A stretch of 64,000 bases of DNA from Bacillus pseudomycoides (GTDB taxonomy: Bacteria; Bacillota; Bacilli; Bacillales; Bacillaceae_G): positions 2,480,001-2,544,000 of the forward strand of contig NZ_CP064266.1 in the NCBI RefSeq assembly GCF_022811845.1. The letters are read 5' to 3'. The notes beneath the pieces are model-generated. The model was not told the origin of the DNA, made no database searches, and worked only from the letters and a program-made list of their open reading frames with translations. Below, one piece after another: positions 60,456 through 64,000 of this stretch; within the stretch, counting starts at the first letter, position 1, and each line of letters starts with the position of its first letter. Both the position numbers and the translations under genes were made by a program.

Positions 60456-60488
60456 AAACAGGAGCTTAGTGGCTCCTGTTTTTTTGTT
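60456..60488 (+). terminator. terminator of hemEHY
   Basis: AACAGGAGC-TTAGTG-GCTCCTGTTTTTTTG. Confidence 0.88.
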
Positions 60489-60723
60489 GTTGTTTGTAGG
60501 AGGGACGATAGCCTTTGTTGAACCGTCGATATATTTGATTTTGCGCTGATAAAATTTTTAGAGCTATCGAGAATCTTAGGTAAGATATGAGAAATGATTT
60601 CGTCTAACCCATAATTCTTTTCATCTAAGATCCATGAAATCTTTTTCCAGTCTAATGTTCCTTCGGCTACTTTCATTGGTGTAGGATAAGAATAATCTTT
60701 AGAAATCCTTTAGATGAAAGCAA

Positions 60724-61167
60724 TTAATCAATCTCACCAATATAAACAGGGCTTGAGTGATCACTAGTATGAAAGTCTTTAATAAGTTTCCGAATGCCAA
60801 TAGGGAACAGGGGAGAATGTAATAAGTCATCTATTGGTAACCATGAAATACCTGTTTGCTTGCTGTCCATATGTAAAGTTTTGGAATTTACATTTGTAAA
60901 GGAGACAGGTGTACAGGAATACATAAATTCAACCCTGTGTACTTCAGGATTCATAAAACATTCTCTTATAAATAAGAGGTCATCTTCTTTTACTTCAATT
61001 CCTGTCTCTTCAAGACATTCTCTTTTCAAGGTGTTATCTAGCGTTTCTCCAATCTTTTGTCCTCCACCAGGAAGTAGGTGATATGTGCCGTCTTCATCTT
61101 TATAAGTTGTTACTAATAATTTGTCTTCGTGTATGAGTATGGCTTTGACTGAATTTCTAATTTTCAT
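60724..61167 (-). CDS. Nudix hydrolase
   Basis: 147 residues from ATG 61167 (GAGGG 7 bases upstream; ATG 61173 is too near). The Nudix box is complete: GGGQKIGETLDNTLKRECLE, ETGIEV (GX5EX7REUXEEXGU). N-terminal SVKAILIHEDKLLVTTY and the C-terminal WLPIDDLLHSPLFP suit the general family. Substrate not predictable. No terminator was identified at its end. Confidence 0.92.
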   Translation of the reverse strand: MKIRNSVKAILIHEDKLLVTTYKDEDGTYHLLPGGGQKIGETLDNTLKRECLEETGIEVKEDDLLFIRECFMNPEVHRVEFMYSCTPVSFTNVNSKTLHMDSKQTGISWLPIDDLLHSPLFPIGIRKLIKDFHTSDHSSPVYIGEID

Positions 61168-61203
61168 GTACATTCCCTCTTATCTATTTTAGTTAACAGC
61201 TTT

Positions 61204-62037
61204 TTATAACTCTCTTAAAAAACGAATAAATTTCTTTAAGCCTTGTGGTTGCTGTTTTCTACGCTTAATTACAAAATCAATTTTGACTGTTTCGGGTAAT
61301 TCTTCATAATGAATTGTTTTTGGCTTATTTCGGCTATACGCAACATTAGCTGGTATGATACTCATACCGAGTCCATCATGAGCAGCTTGCATAATAGACT
61401 CAAGTGAATCAAACTCCATTATCGTTTTCTGGTCAAAGTCGTTTTTATTACAGTAATCTAATAGTTGTTGTCTATATATACAATTTGGATTACTGTTCAC
61501 GAGTAAAATTTGATTTTCGAGTGGATTATGTTTTGATGAGATGAGTATGATATTTTCAAAATAACTGTACACAGTTTCGAATTGTGAAGGACTATATGAA
61601 CCACTTAAAAAGACTCCATCAAGTTCCCCATACAAAAGCATTTCTTGTAACTTTGCGTTATCAGTCGTTCTTATTTTCATATCAATATTTTTATATGATT
61701 CTAAAAAAGAAGAGAATAGCTGAGGAACTTTCGCCGCTGAAATGGTTTGAGATGCTCCAATTGTTAAAGATTCTCTCCATTTCTGAGGATTTATTTTTGA
61801 TTTTGCCTCATTCATTAAAAGCATAATTTGGTTTGTGTAATCTAATAACACTTTTCCTTCTTCCGTTAGTGTTACTCCTCTGTTATTACGCTTTAAGATT
61901 TTAGTACCAAGTTCATCTTCTAAATTTTTGATTCGCTGGCTTATATTCGGTTGTACATATTCTAGCTTTTCAGCAGCTCTAGATATTGATTGTAGTTCAG
62001 CGACATGTTTAAAAATCCATAGGTCATGGCTTTCCAA
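61204..62037 (-). CDS. LysR family transcriptional regulator
   Basis: 277 residues from TTG 62037, with GGAGGG 8 bases upstream; an ATG at 62027 is too far and the frame to 62106 lacks a site. N-terminal helix-turn-helix: HDLWIFKHVAELQSISRAAE, YVQPNISQRIKNLEDELGTK. The substrate-binding half has SLTIGASQTISAAKVPQL and LESIMQAAHDGLGMSIIPA. It is divergent from an SDR gene and probably regulates it via the dyad at 62059. Confidence 0.9.
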   Translation of the reverse strand: MESHDLWIFKHVAELQSISRAAEKLEYVQPNISQRIKNLEDELGTKILKRNNRGVTLTEEGKVLLDYTNQIMLLMNEAKSKINPQKWRESLTIGASQTISAAKVPQLFSSFLESYKNIDMKIRTTDNAKLQEMLLYGELDGVFLSGSYSPSQFETVYSYFENIILISSKHNPLENQILLVNSNPNCIYRQQLLDYCNKNDFDQKTIMEFDSLESIMQAAHDGLGMSIIPANVAYSRNKPKTIHYEELPETVKIDFVIKRRKQQPQGLKKFIRFLREL

Positions 62038-62058
62038 GAATAAATCCCTCCAGTAGGT

Positions 62059-62073
62059 ATCATTTAAAATGAT
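62059..62073. promoter_or_regulatory. LysR-type operator dyad
   Basis: ATCATTT-A-AAATGAT is a perfect palindrome with a T-N11-A core, 22 bases upstream of the LysR start and 84 bases from the SDR start. Confidence 0.6.
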
Positions 62074-62156
62074 ATCGGCTTCACTATTCAGTATTATACT
62101 CTTCAAATGAACGAAGATAAAATGAAATAAAACCAGATTAAGTGAGGAGATTGTAA

Positions 62157-62897
62157 ATGAAGGTAAAAGATAAAGTAGTCATTATAACAGGTGGCGGTAC
62201 TGGTATCGGAAAGGCTGCTGCTTTGAAGTTAGCGAGTTTAGGAGCGAAAGTTGTGGTGAATTGTAGTCGTTCAGAAAAAGAAGCGTTAGAAACAGTTGAT
62301 GAAATTCAGCAGCAAGGAGGTACGGCTATCGCCGTTAAAGCTAATGTAGCACAAAAAGAAGAAGTAGAGGCGATGGTAGCCCAAACTATTAGTCTTTTTG
62401 GAACAGTAGATTGTTTAGTGAATAATGCGAGTATAACAGCTCAAATACCTATGGATGACCTAGAGTCCGTAACGGATCAAGTGTGGGATTCTCTTTTCAG
62501 TGTAAATGTGAAAGGGATGTTTCATTGTATAAAAGCTGTTGTTCCTTATATGAAGAAGCAAAAATCAGGTGCAATTGTGAATATGGGGAGCGTTGCAGGG
62601 ATAACGGGACTCGGATCATCTGTACCGTATGCAGCCACAAAATCAGCTATTCATACGATGACAAAATCATTAGCAATTGCATTGGCACCTAATATTAGAG
62701 TAAATAGTATTTCTCCTGGTGCAGTCGATACAGGATGGTGGGCAGGTAATGAGGATAAGATGTACCAACTTGCAGGAAATCTACCACTTCAAAGAATTTC
62801 AACACCAGATGATATTGCGGAGGCAATCCTTTTTCAATTGATCCAAGAATCTATTACGGGGCAGGTATTTACGATTGATAATGGACAGACGCTTTAA
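62157..62897 (+). CDS. short-chain dehydrogenase/reductase
   Basis: 246 residues. TGGGTGIG (residues 11-18), LVNNASIT (NNAS instead of NNAG), MGSVAG with the catalytic serine, YAATK, and SISPGAVDTGWW. The C-terminus GQVFTIDNGQTL is standard. NCSRSEKEA after the second strand suggests NADPH use. AGTGAGGAG lies ahead of the ATG. Divergent from the LysR gene and likely its target. Confidence 0.9.
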   Translation: MKVKDKVVIITGGGTGIGKAAALKLASLGAKVVVNCSRSEKEALETVDEIQQQGGTAIAVKANVAQKEEVEAMVAQTISLFGTVDCLVNNASITAQIPMDDLESVTDQVWDSLFSVNVKGMFHCIKAVVPYMKKQKSGAIVNMGSVAGITGLGSSVPYAATKSAIHTMTKSLAIALAPNIRVNSISPGAVDTGWWAGNEDKMYQLAGNLPLQRISTPDDIAEAILFQLIQESITGQVFTIDNGQTL

Positions 62898-62987
62898 TAT
62901 TGTGGGGCATTGTGCAGTAAGATTATTAATTTAATCCTAAGAGGCGGAATGATGAAAAGCACTTTTAACGTATTTATATAATTAGAA

Positions 62988-63031
62988 GAGGATACTATGT
63001 CCAACATGAGGACATAGTATCCTCTTTTTTG
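62988..63031 (+). terminator. terminator behind the SDR gene
   Basis: GAGGATACTATGTCC-AACATGA-GGACATAGTATCCTC-TTTTTT. It is 90 bases behind the SDR stop. The rest of 62898-63281 holds no gene. Confidence 0.9.
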
Positions 63032-63281
63032 CATGACATATCACATAGTTTAATAAATAAGCTGTCATATGTATAACATTTAGGAAATCTACCGTCTTTT
63101 TTAAGGATTTTGTTTTGGGTTTTCCGTGTGATTTTAGAAATGTATTGGTTAAGCACAGTTAAATAAATAGCTTTCTCCGTTTATTAATAACAAGAAATTC
63201 AAAGCTAGTAATTTAAATGTTAATAAAATCTTTATAAATACCTATTACCATAAAGATAAGTTCACTAAAAGGAGTTGATTG

Positions 63282-63476
63282 ATGATGGATGTATTATCAG
63301 CGGTGAGTTTAATAATTTCCATGGCTAGTTTTATTTTTTCAATAGCTTTGCTTATTTACGAGGTCGTTTTTAAGGGAGTAAGGAAAATCAAAGAAATGAA
63401 GTTAAGGCCAATATTTATACTTTTTATTACGTATTTCGTATTTTTTGTGTTGTTCCTCGTGTTTCAAAATATGTAA
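63282..63476 (+). CDS. small membrane protein
   Basis: 64 residues from ATG 63282 (AAAAGGAG 7 bases upstream). Two helices, VSLIISMASFIFSIALLIYE and PIFILFITYFVFFVLFLVFQ, joined by a basic loop (FKGVRKIKEMKLR). Family not recognised. A hairpin with arms around TATGTGTCC/GGACACATA (63526-63552) lies downstream, between it and the regulator gene. Confidence 0.7.
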   Translation: MMDVLSAVSLIISMASFIFSIALLIYEVVFKGVRKIKEMKLRPIFILFITYFVFFVLFLVFQNM

Positions 63477-63728
63477 GCAGTAGAAGTAATTTGAAACTTA
63501 ATGTCTTAGATGATATAAGGGTGTATATGTGTCCTTACTTAAGCTATGGTGAAAGTATGGACACATACTTTAGGGTATCAATTATCATGTGATATAGTTT
63601 AGTTAAGGATTGATTTTGAGAAACAATAATTTATACTATACAAGGATTGTTGAGAAGATACATTTATTATTATATCGCATTTTAAGATATTACTATTCAA
63701 GCGTTCAATTCAAAGAGGTGATTTGATT

Positions 63729-64000
63729 ATGAATGGATTTACAATCTTAATTATCGAGGATGATCACGCCATTGGTTCAATGTTGCAGGAGATATTAAAG
63801 GGAGAAGGGTATCATGTACTTTGGATAACTGATGGTCAAAGAGTCCTAAAAGAAATAAAATACGCTGATCTTATAATAATCGACATCATGTTACCAGGTG
63901 AAAATGGGTATGAAATATCAGGAAAACTGAAGGCGAATGGATATTCACTGCCGATTTTATTTCTTACAGCCCGAAGTGATATAGATAGTAAATTAAAAGG
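63729..64000 (+). CDS. OmpR-family response regulator, 5' part
   Basis: 91 codons until the window ends. The receiver domain begins MNGFTILIIEDDHAIGSMLQ, with the phospho-aspartate in DLIIIDIMLPGENG and the TARSDIDSKLKG segment. It is closely similar to the regulator at 41094 (same EDD, MLPGE(D/N)GY, ARSD(M/I)DSKL), so the two are paralogues. GAGGTG lies 11 bases ahead of the ATG. A kinase gene probably follows beyond the edge. Confidence 0.9.
   Translation, partial: MNGFTILIIEDDHAIGSMLQEILKGEGYHVLWITDGQRVLKEIKYADLIIIDIMLPGENGYEISGKLKANGYSLPILFLTARSDIDSKLK

Noticed and set aside
60489..60723. Minus-strand frame with KVAEGTLDWKKISWILDEKN
   Set aside because: No ribosome site, no start in a sensible place, and it runs into the hemEHY terminator. 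It may be a decayed remnant, but no family was recognised.
1..64000. CRISPR arrays, tRNA and rRNA genes
   Set aside because: No array of spaced identical repeats, tRNA cloverleaf or rRNA segment was noticed; the only tandem repeat arrays are the coding 60-bp units and the degenerate 21-bp units.

Overview
The window looks like a chromosomal segment from the Bacillus cereus group (B. cereus, B. thuringiensis, B. anthracis and relatives). The evidence is low GC, strong GGAGG ribosome binding sites, many TTG and GTG starts, several copies of the bcr1 repeat known from this group, a consensus PlcR box, an InhA-type M6 protease, and Bacillus synteny: yhzD/yhaO-yhaN-yhaM, glpP-glpF-glpK-glpD, prsA, yhaI, scoC, yhaH, hit, ecsA-ecsB-ecsC, hmoB, pbpF, hemE-hemH-hemY.

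Layout. 1-4.3 kb is accessory and partly decayed: a secreted protein cut by the window edge, a PlcR-box promoter in front of a 26-residue amphipathic peptide, and several broken genes. 4.4-10.2 kb holds a membrane protein, a YbjQ protein, a divergent GNAT/MerR pair, a divergent SDR/TetR pair with a bcr1 element at the operator, and a decayed DUF805 gene. 10.2-16.1 kb is the conserved yhzD and yhaO-yhaN-yhaM block (nuclease, SbcC-like ATPase, exoribonuclease). 16.17-17.63 kb is a PadR + HAAS/VanZ gene pair between IS231-like inverted repeats with no transposase, a candidate mobile insertion cassette. 18-22.4 kb is accessory: an integrase fragment, a zinc-ribbon protein, a Rap-Phr quorum pair, and a run of immunity-type genes with broken toxin 3' ends.

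22.7-39.9 kb is largely core: an alpha/beta hydrolase, the M6 metalloprotease, a YhaL-like protein, the glycerol regulon with two GlpP-type leader terminators and a cre-like site, PrsA, YhaI, ScoC, YhaH, Hit and the Ecs transporter. 40-44.6 kb holds a membrane-anchored hydrolase, a two-component system whose kinase has two compensating T-run indels, another bcr1, a DUF4870 protein, and a gene-poor stretch with an integrase N-terminal remnant. 44.6-54.1 kb has two paralogous ydbS-ydbT-type gene pairs enclosing accessory genes: a repeat-rich cell-wall-binding transglutaminase-like protein between 22-bp inverted repeats, a jelly-roll protein with an ATA where its start should be, and a second PadR/HAAS pair. 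54.1-60.5 kb is hmoB, pbpF and hemEHY. The end holds a Nudix hydrolase, a divergent LysR/SDR pair, a small membrane protein and the start of a second OmpR-type regulator.

How the parts work together. GlpP should read the leaders upstream of glpFK and glpD. EcsABC, PrsA and ScoC shape secretion and transition-state expression, which would affect the secreted protease. HemE, HemH and HemY make haem and HmoB degrades it. The most unusual content is a PlcR-linked delta-lysin-like peptide, two transposase-less cassettes carrying passenger genes, a toxin/immunity graveyard, and a bcr1 insertion for which the uninserted homologous site lies elsewhere in the same window.
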